Below, one piece after another: positions 11,501 to 21,799 of a stretch of 64,000 nucleotides of DNA. The stretch is taken from the NCBI GenBank assembly GCA_022496805.1, contig CM040102.1, positions 18,011,955-18,075,954 of the forward strand. Direction: 5' to 3'. Position 1 is the stretch's first letter. The number at the start of each line of letters is the position of its first letter. The position numbers and the translations under genes are program-made. This DNA comes from Pohlia nutans (lineage: Eukaryota > Streptophyta > Bryopsida > Bryales > Mniaceae). Under the pieces are notes generated by a model. The model made no database searches, was not told where the DNA came from, and saw only the letters and a program-made list of their open reading frames with translations.

Positions 11501-12730
11501 GAGGACATCTACATGGTGCAACCTGAGGGGTTTGTGCAACAAGGTAATGAGCACCTTGTTTGTAAGTTGCAAAAATCATTGTATGGGTTGAAACAATCTC
11601 CAAGAGCGTGGTACCAAAAGATTGATACGTTCTTGCTTGCACACGGGTTTACTAGGAGCATTGCGGATCATAGTCTCTACTTCATGCAAGACGGGCAACA
11701 TGTGGTGATTGTGATCATATATGTTGATGATTTGATCATTCTTGCAAGCCTCATGAGTTTAATGAATGCATTAAAAGGCATGCTTGAGAGAGAGTACGAG
11801 ATGAGTGATCTTGGAGAATTGCACTTTTGTCTTGGTGTTGAGTTTGTGCGAGACAGGGCTACACGCACTATCACCATGAGTCAAGGCAAGTATGTGATGG
11901 ACGTGCTCAAGAGATTCGGGATGGAGGATTGTAAGCCCGTGGCAACACCATTGGATGCAAACTCCAAGCTCGTCAAGCTTTCGGAGGAGGAGTATGCGAT
12001 GGAGGCTAAATCGATGGCGGAGGTGCCATACAAGCAAGCGGTGGGGTCATTGATGTATGCGATGATTGCGACACGGCCCGACCTTGCGTATCCAATTAGC
12101 GTGGTGAGTCAACACATGGCGAGACCGGGCTCGATGCATTGGATGACGGTCAAGAGGATCATGCGTTATTTGAGGGGCACAAGCGATGTGAAGTTGTGTC
12201 TTGGAGGCAAAGACATTGTGTTGAGCGGCTATTGTGACGCGGACTACGCGGGAGACACGAGCGATCGAAGATCGACAACGGGCTACATGTTCAAGGTCGG
12301 ATCGGGAGCGGTGTCGTGGAATAGCAAGCGGCAACAAACCACGGCGACATCAACGGTGGAGGCCGAGTACATGGCTACGAGCCATGCCACGAAGGAGGCC
12401 ATTTGGTTGAGGCAACTAATGGTGGATGTGGGTTGCACACAAGGTGAGGCTACAACGATTATGTGTGACAACCAAGGGTGCATTTCACTTGCAAAGAACC
12501 CTACACATCATTCACGCACGAAGCACATTGATGTGCAATACCACTTCATTCGGGAGAAGTTGGAATTGGGAGTTATACATTTGGAGTATTGCCCAACGGA
12601 GCACATGGTGGCGGATGTGCTCACAAAGGGTCTTTGTAGAGACCGACACCAACGATTAGTAATAGCATTTGGACTTAGAGGCTTTGGCTCTACGCAAAGT
12701 GGGAGTATTGAGGTAATTGATGCAACGTAG
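8585..12730 (+). CDS. Copia Gag-Pol polyprotein
   Basis: 1381 residues, starting at the ATG that gives MASFEGEGPK. An upstream GTG in frame is less likely. The order is Copia type: UBN2-like Gag; zinc knuckle CFYCGKKGHIAKFC near residue 223; protease DSGAT with catalytic Asp at about 319; GAG-pre-integrase His/Cys zinc motif (LWHRRLGHLN..CEGC); integrase D523, D586, E622 (HSDVCGP, RSDNGGEY, NGVAERANR); reverse transcriptase with YVDD at 1046-1049; and RNase H starting near CDADYAGD (1217). All catalytic residues are present and no stop interrupts the frame, so the element may be autonomous. Three ASMSDGIEGD-like repeats sit between the knuckle and protease. Confidence 0.97.
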   Translation: MASFEGEGPKVVDKFDGVNFHLWKFKMEMVMAEKELWEIVEGSEEPPFSSTDPRIMQAYTRREKKAFAILALNLADSQLAHIRSCKTPAEAWSKLCNIHEVKTLANILFLRRKFFTIKMGEEDDMLAHINKVKALADQLNGCDVSVTDGDIVMTLLESLPSSYEYLIVAMESRPITELTLDYVTSRLLHELSRRKENESREDGAALVAKQFKNGGGGSSSDKVCFYCGKKGHIAKFCFKRKRDEKGESANNTKTRDDDEYAFTARYEASMSDGIEGDASMSDGIEGDASMSDWIEVGDEYANMASNVSCNGSTSDWIVDSGATSHMSPHKTCFHSYALINPRRVILGDDTVLEAVGKGQIVVDTEVRGRVKTITIQDVLHVPKLTANLLSVRQLVAKHLRVEFSDKGCYVLSPSRDEVAIIEEHEGLYHIKFSKVHSKESAALAHSNLKDDKLALWHRRLGHLNIKSVKTLRGMVSGMDLHQLKVDASTFTCEGCIEGKQQRLPFAGEGATRATKVLEIVHSDVCGPMKTTSMGGCKYFVTFIDDFSRKIWLYPIKAKSECFEKFKEFKTLVENQSELKIKVFRSDNGGEYMSKKFDELLKNEGIARQTSAPYTPQQNGVAERANRTIVEMARSMLHAQNLKLDLWAEAVVNAVYTRNRCPTSAVEGMTPEQAWSGRQPSVAHMRIFGCIAYAKVPDERRTKLEAKALKCMFLGYCEGTKAYRLMSVDTRKIIRSRDVTFCEESTMEAPLEVGPSGSSGDVLVDTPSKSPSVVDVGDDDGDDEAGDTEVVEAPSSSKAKNGAKGTQEEQVSSSERRYPERSRKPPGEWWKNHIFPQVEDEHANVALSDGPLTIREAMQGEDAVKWERAMQEEYDSLIANGTWQLTPIPKDRNPIGCKWVFRTKRDVSGIVVRHKARLVAKGFAQVHGVDFHETFAPVAKFTTIRCILAIGAALDLEMHQMDVKTAFLNGDLEEDIYMVQPEGFVQQGNEHLVCKLQKSLYGLKQSPRAWYQKIDTFLLAHGFTRSIADHSLYFMQDGQHVVIVIIYVDDLIILASLMSLMNALKGMLEREYEMSDLGELHFCLGVEFVRDRATRTITMSQGKYVMDVLKRFGMEDCKPVATPLDANSKLVKLSEEEYAMEAKSMAEVPYKQAVGSLMYAMIATRPDLAYPISVVSQHMARPGSMHWMTVKRIMRYLRGTSDVKLCLGGKDIVLSGYCDADYAGDTSDRRSTTGYMFKVGSGAVSWNSKRQQTTATSTVEAEYMATSHATKEAIWLRQLMVDVGCTQGEATTIMCDNQGCISLAKNPTHHSRTKHIDVQYHFIREKLELGVIHLEYCPTEHMVADVLTKGLCRDRHQRLVIAFGLRGFGSTQSGSIEVIDAT
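12696..12705 (+). other. Copia polypurine tract
   Basis: AAAGTGGGAG directly abuts the 3' LTR start TATTGA. It would prime plus-strand synthesis and supports the LTR boundary. Confidence 0.8.
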
Positions 12731-12963
12731 TATTGCTAGAAGCCAAAGACGTACGGGTGCTAAATAATGGTGTGTGGGAGGAGGGGTTAGGCATGGGCTG
12801 ATCTCTAGAGTGTCCTTGTGATGAGTTATCCCATATGGTTTGTCCATGGTGACCTCCTAGTGTACACTACTTAAGGTGGAAGGCCTTTGAGTAAAGATTA
12901 TCTCTTTCTACGCATTCCTTGTGTTTGTGTGTGTGCCTTGTGCAATCTTCTCTACCTTCAATA
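12706..12963 (+). repeat. Copia 3' LTR
   Basis: 258 bp, same sequence as 7508-7765 by eye. The polyprotein stop codon (12728-12730) lies inside it. Confidence 0.9.
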
Positions 12964-12968
12964 ATATC

Positions 12969-13818
12969 TAACTAATAAACTTTCAAAATTCAAAAAGGAT
13001 ACAAAATTAATTATTTATCTTTGAATTTTGGTATGATTGGCTAAAAGCACAAGGTTAATAAGATGCTTAAATACCGATTGGGATTTGTTTCATTTAAATT
13101 ATTAATTCTATACTATTCTTACGTAGTGTTGTTTAAATTGACATTGAGACAAATTATAAACTTTAAATCTTGGCAACTTCTATCCATGTGATGAACATTT
13201 TTACTTTTAAGTTATGATAATTTAATTCAGCATAAAACATTGAATACCGGTAATGTATTTTTATGAACATTCAAAGTTTTTCTTTTACAATTTATTTATA
13301 AAAAATCTAAACGGTTTTGATAATATTCAACTATATAGATGAAATTTAGAGATTACACATCACAACTTACTTATTTTATAAACTTCAAAAAATTCATAAA
13401 TAACACATATTATAACACATTTAGTTTGTAGCAAAAACCCTCAGGAACTTAAGGGCTAAACTCAAATTCAATAAAACTCATTTTCATGGCCTAAATTTAG
13501 TTTAAGCATAAAAACCAAAAATATCCAAAATATAGTACATAATGAACTGTTTTTACGACTATGTAGTTAGGACTCCATGTGAACTCTAAAAATAGATTGA
13601 ATGACCTTAATTTAACTTGAAGAGGTGGCATGAAAACAAAGATCCTTCACAAAAATAACTGGATGAAAATTCCTTCAGCCACTGTGTGATACTTCGCTTT
13701 GGATACATCCATCTACCGGATTCTAGTTGCAACATGGTTTAGGGGTTGACCTTTAAACGTCCAAGGTTTTTCTTCATTTTTTAGCATCATTTTCCTCCCC
13801 ATATTTTTACATCTTTAA
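12969..13818. other. AT-rich spacer with piggyBac-like end fragments
   Basis: No gene. At 13739-13747 a right end (TTTAGGGG then TTGA) meets a left end (CCTTTAAACGTCC, 13748-13814), followed at once by the full element at 13819. These look like remnants of TTAA elements that inserted next to each other. Confidence 0.5.
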
Positions 13819-14398
13819 CCCCTAAACGTCCCAGAGTCCAGAAACTGGATCACGAATGAATTCAAAGCCTTCTCACATTCTCATCAATGCTTGGATGAAA
13901 CTCATCCAATTTTTTGGAGATTCTTCACCAAGTTGTTGTCCTATCTAATGGCTGGATTTAGTCATACTAGAGTACATATTTTTCTAAAATTACAAATGTA
14001 GAAGTATGTCAAGTCGTTGACCAAGCCAAAATTGCATTGACTCTAGTTCAAAGTGGAATCGTGAAAAATGAGGTCATAAATTTAAGAAACACAAAAATTT
14101 CAAAGTATCACCACATTTAAGAGTATCTCATTCCAAACTCATTCCAACAAAATTTACTCAAAAAATATTAAAATTTAGTTTGTAATCGAATTTAGAAGGA
14201 ATTTTTAATTTTAACTTTCAAATTTTATAATTAAATTTTGGTGATTGTATTAGTGAATCAAACCATATGGATGGAATCTAAAATTCAAGATCTAGAACTT
14301 TCATTTGTATATCAATTCCAGAATATCCTTATAAATGGTAGTTTATAATGTTTTTTCTCAAATTGTCAATTCCAGGGACACCCTGGTACGTTTAGGGG
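13819..14398. mobile_element. piggyBac-like MITE, copy A
   Basis: 580 bp, TTAA on both sides (13815-13818, 14399-14402). The left end is CCCCTAAACGTCCC followed by a GTCCAGAAACTGGAT palindrome; the right end is CGTTTAGGGG. Noncoding. Same length as copy B but inverted. Confidence 0.85.
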
Positions 14399-14882
14399 TT
14401 AAAAATAATTTTGTTGCTCTTTATATATAATATCAAAATGAGCCTAAAGATGTTCAATTTTACTCCAATAGATCAATTTAACACATTTCTTCATTGCTCC
14501 AAAGTACGTCATATAAGTTGAAGTAAGTATATCATTGGAGTAAGTTGACATATAATCCTAGTGATCATATAATAGTGGAATAAAAAAGAATGACAACATT
14601 AAAAAATGATTTATTTTGTTTGATTAGTTCCCTACGAATTGCTTCTAAGAAATGAAAAACTATTTAATGAATTTATAAACAAAAATTAAGAATTTGGCAT
14701 TACATATATGGTAGATAGTTTTTCATTTTAATTGATTATTGTATATTTATACTGTAGGTCTAATAAATCCTTTTTTTTTCATGTATACGTGTTATTATAG
14801 ATTTTTTTCATTGCAATGTATATGTACAATTTTTTATTAACATTTACATTTTTATTTCTTTTTGTATATAGGGATGTTTTAA

Positions 14883-15462
14883 CCTCTAAACGTACTAGGG
14901 TGTCCCTAGAATTGGCCATTTGAGAAAAATCATCATAAACTACTGTTTAGAAGAATATTTTGGAATTGATATACAAATGAAAGTTCTAGATTTAGAATTT
15001 TGGATTACATCTGTACGATTCAATTCACTATTACTATCACCAATATTTAATTATCAGTTTTGAAAGTTAAAATTAAAAATTCCTTCTGAATTCGATTGCA
15101 AACAAAAAATTTATATTTTTGGAGTAAAATTTGTCGGAATGAGTTTGAAATGAGATATTCTTAAACGTGGTGATTCTTTAAAAAATTTGTGTGCCTTAAA
15201 TCTATGACCTCATTTTTGCAAGGCCACTTTTGAACTACACTCAATGCAATTTTGGCCTGGTCAACAACTTGACATACTTCTACATTTGTAATTTTAGAAA
15301 AATATGTAATCAAGTATGACTAAATCCAATCGTTAAATAGGAGAACAACTTGGTGAAAAATCTTCAAAAAATTGGATGACTTTCATCCAATAATTGATGA
15401 GAACGTGGGGTGCATGTGAATTTGTTAGTTGTTCAGTTTTTGGATGCTGTTACGTTTACGGG
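14883..15462. mobile_element. piggyBac-like MITE, copy B
   Basis: 580 bp, TTAA at 14879-14882 and 15463-15466. Homologous to copy A in opposite orientation; the end sequence after CGTAC(C/T)AGGGTGTCCC is shared over more than 100 bp. The right TTAA is followed directly by CCCCTAAGTGACC, the start of another element end. Confidence 0.85.
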
Positions 15463-15516
15463 TTAACCCCTAAGTGACCGAACGAATATTTTATGATCGT
15501 TCAATGTTTTAATTTT

Positions 15517-16270
15517 TGGATTGTGTTCTCTTGTTCATGTTCCATTAGTGTATGTATTTCGATCTTGATCAATGTATCAACTCCTTTCATTTTTTAATGT
15601 ATAAAATTTTGTGCTAAACCGTATATGGATAAGTCACTCTCACTTATTAAATTCACAATAATTATGTGTGAATCCATTCTTGATATGAAAGATTGCAACG
15701 GAGAGGTGTTGTCAAAGGTCATTGCTAAGGTGGTTACCCCATTCCCAACTTAATAAGAAATACGGATATGAGGCATTGATATTATTTAGTATTATTATTT
15801 TTTTAGAGGTAGGCAAGAAGAAATAGATTCCAACACAAGTTGAAGCATAATTTTTGGATGAAGAATGAATTAGTTATAAATTTTCAAAGTTGAAGTATGA
15901 TGCATCCCATTCATGTCATATAGGTACACCACTTTCTGTCTAAAGAAGATTTGTATTGCACACACTAAAGATGCTTAAACCAACATCAACGAATCCATAA
16001 CCACACTTACATATACTAAAACCAACAAGAGAGAACCCATTACCAACTGTGACTCATGCTACAACAAACATCATTCCAACATTGATTGCGGATAATGCCC
16101 CTAGCTGTTGGTGAAAGGATCCAGTTGGGAATGGGGTAACCACCTTAAATGTCTTCACTTTCATTTTTGAAAATTTAACCCAAATTCAATTTAACCTTGA
16201 AATTACGCACCCTCTAAAATCTCATTTTCAAGTGCATTATATAGTTCAAGAGATACTATGATCTTTCAAT
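15517..16270. repeat. dispersed repeat R, copy 1, containing a MITE
   Basis: Starting at TTGGATTGTGTTCTCTTG it matches 57432-58030. This copy carries the AGGTGG MITE (15728-16145); the other carries a Mutator-like insert instead. Noncoding. Confidence 0.75.
15728..16145. mobile_element. TA-flanked MITE, AGGTGGTTACCCC family, copy 1
   Basis: 418 bp with long terminal inverted repeats AGGTGGTTACCCCATTCCCAACT. TA at 15726-15727 and 16146-16147. The uninterrupted relative of the flanking sequence at about 57632 confirms the insertion point. Tc1/mariner-type duplication, no coding capacity. Confidence 0.85.
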
Positions 16271-17605
16271 CCCACCATTGAATGATTCTCTAATTTTAGA
16301 AAATGTCTCCACTCCAACTGGGAATACAATTGTACAATCACTTTCTAATTTAATCCATTCTATTTATAACAAAATCAATCATGGTGGAAAAGCCCATTGA
16401 AATCCAATGCACACAACTAAGGTAAGGGATACAATTGCCATCAGATTAAGCATTTCAATCCACATGGAGCGATGATTTTCAATGATAAAAATTTGCAACA
16501 CATAAAACTTTGGGTTCAATAACCAAGCTCAATTTTTAATTAATTTTTTCACAATGTATGATTTTGTTATAAATTTTCAAACTTAATGTGCATAGACCAC
16601 TATTGATGTTAGTAGGTGTACCAATGATTGTCATTCATTTCTAGTCTAATTAGATTGTTAACTTGGTATTCCTAATTAATGCTTGTGATAACTAAATTGG
16701 GAACTCCTAAAGTCGAAACAAGTGCTTTTATAGGTGACCACAATTGGTACCTAACAGTTTCTGGTGCTTCTACCTTACAGTACCCTGGGCACTAAAGGGT
16801 CAAGGGAAATGGATGATTTTCTCCAGAACATTTAATGGGATACAACTAAAGGCTGGTCAAAACTGTACAATTCATGCAACAAAAGATTTAATATATTTCT
16901 ACCGACATCAAGCAAACTCTCAAATGAAACAACCCACAAAAGGTCAAAGGTTTGGAACATCCTGAATGGAAGTACGTCATTGCCCCCCTGGCCATTTATC
17001 TATACAAAAACAAGCAACACAAATCATCCATACAACAATAATTTCCATTCCAGAAGGTGAACAAGGAGGTATTGAGAATAAAGATAGAGATACACTGGGA
17101 CGTTCTGCATGGTTTTAAAAGGGAGAAAATCAAGCTTCTACATACTTTTGTCACATGATATAAATATATAAATATTTTTGTGGCAGGAATTCTATCCGAG
17201 AAGAGAATTGAGGACTAGTAACAGTGCAAATAGCTTGTGCAGGAATCCTTTCAAATTTCAGACCTGCATATGTGAAGTACGTACGAGGAAAAATCATGAC
17301 ATAATTGCCACACGAGTGGTGCTGTCCTTCATATTGGACGTACTTTACTGTACTGTACACATGAGGATTTAAAAGCTGTATCAACATTCCATATAAGGAA
17401 GAACACCTCCTGCAGCCACGATTCGTTTCTCCAGCTGGCACCACCACATTCATTTTATCAATACATGCTTGGAAACATGGCGATGTGATGGTTGAACAGT
17501 CCTATACCATGGCATGCATAAGTTCAACAAACTTGAAGCAGCATCAGCATACAAGCCACAACATGGTGTGCACTGCAATTCACTTAAAAAAAAATTCAAC
17601 ATATA
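16271..17605. other. spacer between the two AGGTGG MITEs
   Basis: AT-rich. A short open frame at 16744-16965 has no recognisable motif and I do not call it. The unknown last exon of the HPt gene, if there is one, could lie here on the - strand. Confidence 0.35.
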
Positions 17606-18009
17606 AGGTGGTTACCCCATTACCAACTGGCGCCTTAAACCAACAGCTAGGGGCATTTTCCACAATCAATGTTGCAATGATGTTGGTTTTAGCATGAGTT
17701 ACAATTGGTAATGGGTTCTCTCTTGTTGGTTTTAGTACATGTAAGTGTGGTTATGGATTCGTTGTTGGTTTAAGCATCTTTAGTGTGTGCAATACAAATC
17801 TTCTTTATACAGAAACAACTCTACCTATGTGATGTGAATGGGATGTGTCATGCTTCAACTTTGAAAGTTTATAACTAATTCATTCTTCATCCAAAAATTA
17901 TGTTTCAACTTATGTTGAAATCTATTTCTTCTTACCTAATTCTAATATTAAATAATATCAATGTCTCATATCTGTATTTCTTATTCAGTTGGGAATGGGG
18001 TAACCACCT
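17606..18009. mobile_element. TA-flanked MITE, AGGTGGTTACCCC family, copy 2
   Basis: 404 bp, TA at 17604-17605 and 18010-18011. Homologous to 15728-16145 in inverted orientation. It lies at the 3' end of the HPt gene. If the last HPt exon is unspliced, the reading frame enters this element and stops at 17932. Confidence 0.85.
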
Positions 18010-18075
18010 TACCACAGTATTCAATGTCAAACTGACAAGCACTAATGTCAGAGGTTCTCTGGTCATAGCAAGTAC

Positions 18076-20063
18076 CTCAAGCATTTTTCCAAGTTTAGAT
18101 TTGACAATGTTGAGCTTGTCTTTCACCTTCGCTAGGTGATCAAGGCACCTGCAACAATTCAATGCTAAAAGTCATTTCAAGGCTCATGGCATCACGTATT
18201 GAATGTAATGATACGTAAAGTAGTACTCACAACTAACATGAACCACTTACCCTTGCTGATCTTCCTTGTCACAACAAAACCGGAAAGTGATGCATAGTTT
18301 CTTCACTTGTTGCGCACCAATACTGCAGCACGCCATGTCACAAATAGGTTAGCTACCCACATTCTGTTTCCAACTGACAAATGGGTCTTTCAAAGCCTGT
18401 CGGTCTTATATGAGTCTAATACATACTGAGATAGATCTACAACATTGAGATTGTACTGTGTGAAATTCAAAGTGGCTTCCAGAGAGGAATTAAGACAAAA
18501 AAAAACCACTACGCATGCATCAAGGCGCTCATAACAAAGTGTGCCTAAGGAGATCCTTCAAATCGTTGCACTAAGATGTTACAAGGAAATATCCCTACAG
18601 AAGAGTCTATACTTCACAGAAATGATCTTATAATACTCCCTCCGTCCCAAAGTTATTGTCATGTTTGAAAGTGCCTTTTTAAGTAGGTCATATTGTAAGA
18701 AACATGATTAAAAAAGGTTCCAAATTATCTCACTAGAATGATTGAAGAACATTGCATGTGTTCATTGCAACCTAAATAAAATTAGCCACAAGGAATTATT
18801 TTTTTGACCTACTTAAAAAAGCACTTTCAAACATGACTTTCAAACATGACAATAACTTTGGGACGGAGGGAGTAAGAAACTTCAAGGCTTCTAATTACAG
18901 TCAAAAGCTCCATGGAGTGAAGCCCTAGTTTTACTGCCCAGAGATTTTCATGCGTACCTAGAGCTGCTGCCTTTGAGTTGATGAACATAGCCGTCCACAA
19001 CCTTGTAATCTACAGGATGCGTCTTCCTGCAGTTCAAGCTTCAATTACTATCCTTGGTTTCAATCAAATGAACATGTAGAATAGAAACCCTAACTTGAGT
19101 ATCATCAGAATGTACAGTACATACAAGGATTCCGAGAGGTTTTGCAGAAGCTCCTGGGAGTCATCAAAAAACAAAGTGGCCACCTCCTCCACAAAGTCCG
19201 GGTTGCTCTCGTCTTGTAACATCTGAAGCTGACTGAACTGATCATCTAGAATACCCTGGTAAAGAACAAGAAGAAGGACAAAACGTCATACATAACATTC
19301 AGTAGCCTCTGTGAGTGTTGCCTCCCTCCAACAGAATGATGTGGAATATCCCACATCATTTCATCCTCCCAATGAAATAATGTGAGATATTCCACATCAA
19401 ATCAGTAGCTATGGGGGCACATGGCATTAAGCAAGAGAAATCAACCATGGTGAACAGTGGTTACATCCGGGATACATTATCACAAATCATACAAATAATG
19501 TATCTTAACAATATTAGTTCTAACATTATATTAACATCATCTTAGAAAAAAATTAGTACCATATTACCATAGCAGAACACCCTGTGAACGAATATACCAA
19601 AAGCACTCATTCAATCACAATTCATCAGTGTTTTGTAATTTTTTAGTTGATTCGTTCACAATTCAACAGTATTTTGTAATTGTTTATTTGATTCAATAGT
19701 TCATTCAATTACAAATCACTAGTCACTCCATATATAAAGGTGGATGAAACTAAAAGGCACCCTCTTGGAAGGCTAGTGAATGTTATGTACAGCCCTCTCA
19801 ATCAACCAGCCATGGAACCCTAAATCACATTCTACAAAACAAAAAAGGCTCTCACAACAAACACAACAAACCTCAGCAAGCATGCTATCCACCAAAGCCT
19901 GATGCTGAGAGAGAAGCTCATCCACGTCGCCCTCCTGTACCGGCTCCTGTACCGGCTCCTGTACCGGCTCCTGGACCAACTCCTGTACCAGCTCCTGGAC
20001 CGGCTCCTGTACCGGCTCTTCTTTTGCAGGACTCTCAGGCTCGGCCTGCACCGCCATCGCCAT
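18076..20063 (-). CDS. histidine-containing phosphotransfer protein (AHP type)
   Basis: Cytokinin two-component phosphorelay carrier between receptor kinases and response regulators. Exons on the - strand: 20063-19872, 19255-19125, 19026-18958, 18322-18251 and 18148 to about 18076; every phase joins. The HPt core reads GILDDQFSQLQ, DESNPDFVEEV, ATLFFDDS, then the phospho-site VHQLKGSSSSIGAQ (His about 123), ending CLDHLAKVKDKLNIVKSKLGKMLE. This gives about 179 residues. The 64-residue first exon is unusual, with seven VQEP/VQEL units ahead of the normal LLSQHQALVDSMLAE helix. The C terminus is uncertain: GAG/GTACTTG may be a donor to an unseen exon, or the frame continues to a stop at 17932 inside a MITE. 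The start at MAMAVQAEPE is chosen because upstream codons look noncoding. Confidence 0.88.
18637..18872. mobile_element. Stowaway MITE in an HPt gene intron
   Basis: 236 bp with ends CTCCCTCCGTCCCAAAGTTATTGTC and complement, TA at 18635-18636 and 18873-18874. It lies in the intron between the exon with the phospho-His and the next one. Confidence 0.9.
19925..20015 (-). repeat. coding minisatellite, 12-bp units (VQEP)
   Basis: On the + strand, tandem GGCTCCTGTACC-like 12-mers. Read on the - strand they give VQEP or VQEL seven times in HPt exon 1. Variants (GGACC, CAACTCC) give the Leu-containing units. Confidence 0.9.
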
Positions 20064-21009
20064 GGCCGGCTTGCTGTCAATCAAGGCGGGTTCCGGTTCC
20101 GCCCTTGCGAGGTGACTGCATGCAGAAGCCCCATTCTGGTGGCTTCGCACACCCAGTCTGGCGAAGCCATTCTCCCCCAACCAAAACCAGAACCCCAAGG
20201 CAAAGAGCTCTACCTTGGAGCTCCGCCTCCACTGGCACCCCTCCAGCTTTGCTACCCACTGCTCATACCACGCCCAACTCACAGAATGGGACGTCACAAA
20301 CACACACAACTGAACGTACTTTGGCTATCTCCTTGGCCTGCAATTTGCAACCTAGCACAATGTCAATTGCAAAGAAGACTGATATAATTAGTGATTGTAC
20401 GAGAGAGAGGGAGATGTAATACCTGTGGCAACTGAGACGGGCACTGAGTGACATATGATCTGCCAGGGCAAAGGGAAGTGGCAAACTATGTTTTTTTATT
20501 GTGTGAGCATACAGATGCCTTGTAATGACCATGTTGAACAATTGTTCCTGGAAGAAAAAGCCACACCTTAGAATGTATCTATAGCAGGGTTAACTAACAA
20601 GATGTTGCAGAAGTGGGGAATCTGTGCAGAGGGCAGAAGTTACAGTAGATGCCCCCACCAAGGCGGAGTGGACGGGATGGAAGAAGTGAGTGCAAGAGAG
20701 TAAGAGTGAGCAAAAATAGAAAGACGGTGATGTCAGGTCATGCATATCTACTGTTGTTGTTGTTGTTGTTGTTGTTGTATGCATCAATGTGGGCTGTCAG
20801 GTGGCAGCAGGAGCTCACACGAACTCCCCCCACGCTACCCTTTCAATTCCCTATTTCCCTCATTCATGCAGTTTGACTTGGCTTCGCTGGGCCTTCAGTT
20901 TCACTCTACCGTCCATTGCCCCTCTGTACCACGGCTGTACATTTGTGTTCTACAATGTACACCTGCCAGGACATGAGGACGGACAATTGGGTGTTGGGTG
21001 ATGATGGAT
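20064..21009. other. HPt upstream region with a (TTG)n microsatellite
   Basis: Likely promoter and 5' UTR of the - strand HPt gene. It holds a GAGAGAGAGG run near 20400 and a TTG/CAA repeat at about 20752-20778. No other gene recognised. Confidence 0.45.
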
Positions 21010-21018
21010 TGATGGGTA

Positions 21019-21261
21019 GTGCTTTTTTTCTCGATGTAAAAAGATTTGGGAAAGAATATTTGGCAAAATCTTAAGCTTGCTATCATATTTTGATAGATTT
21101 TCTTCATATTTTGGTAGTTTTCTTCGTTGGCTATCTTCACAAAAAACATAGAGAAAATTTGGCAAAAAAAAATCAAAATTTGGCGAAAAAAATGAGAAAT
21201 GCCGCCGTATTCTGTAGAGGAATCTGGCAAAATGTAGGTAGAAAAAAAATTAAGAAATTCA
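21019..21261. mobile_element. Mutator-like MITE, copy 1
   Basis: 243 bp flanked by the 9-bp duplication TGATGGGTA (21010-21018, 21262-21270). T-rich ends (GTGCTTTTTTTC) and repeated TTTGGCAAAA phrases inside. Homologous in inverted orientation to 57706-57980, which also has a 9-bp duplication. Confidence 0.8.
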
Positions 21262-21799
21262 TGATGGGTAAGGTAGAGGATCATATTTATGACTGGGTTG
21301 TATTTCCGACCCCTATTGGTTGGGGGATGGGTGTCAGAAACCAGCCAACATGGTTTCAGATAGTGTCCAAGAGTGTTCTAATGTCGTCCATGCTTGGAAA
21401 AAATCAAGAGCTTCTGATTGGTTCTGATTGGTGTAGAAGCACTCTATTTTCAGAATCCAACCTCTCATGAAAACCATGACTCTATGAGCGGTTAATGGTC
21501 ACTCTAAGCTTTCAGACTTAAAAAATCATAGAAAATTGTAGAAATGCTCAAAAAATGTTTTTTTTTGGGGATGCCTTTGCAATAGCTTTGCAGAGCATCT
21601 AAAAATTATAAAAAAAATCTTTCACAAGTCTAAGTATGCAAACCTGAAATTCAATCGGGAATTGGTCCCACTACCTTATGTCCACCTAGAGCATCGTCAT
21701 GGCAGAGGTTTAACGCCACGCCAAAGGTACTTAGAGCCTTCTACTGCGGTCATGCCAACGGGCCAAGCGTTACTTCATAACTCCTCCCTCTCTCAAGAA

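Larger units (their letters stand above)
7508..12963 (+). mobile_element. Copia LTR retrotransposon, apparently intact
   Basis: A 5456-bp element with 258-bp LTRs (7508-7765, 12706-12963) that read as identical. The 5-bp target duplication ATATC lies at 7503-7507 and 12964-12968. The internal order is primer site, about 0.8-kb leader, one polyprotein ORF, polypurine tract and 3' LTR. LTR identity and the open ORF indicate a recent, possibly active copy. The LTR ends are TATTGA..TCAATA, not TG..CA. Confidence 0.95.

Noticed and set aside
16744..16965. 73-codon ORF
   Set aside because: No homology recognised, no splice context, lies between MITEs.
19314..19400. ATGATGTGGAATATCCCACATCAT palindromes as operators
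   Set aside because: They lie in an HPt intron, a similar palindrome occurs near 59016 in spacer, and there is no evidence for a binding factor; probably repeat debris.
20590..20787. Small - strand ORF beginning with poly-Thr
   Set aside because: Produced by the (TTG)n microsatellite; no other coding sign.
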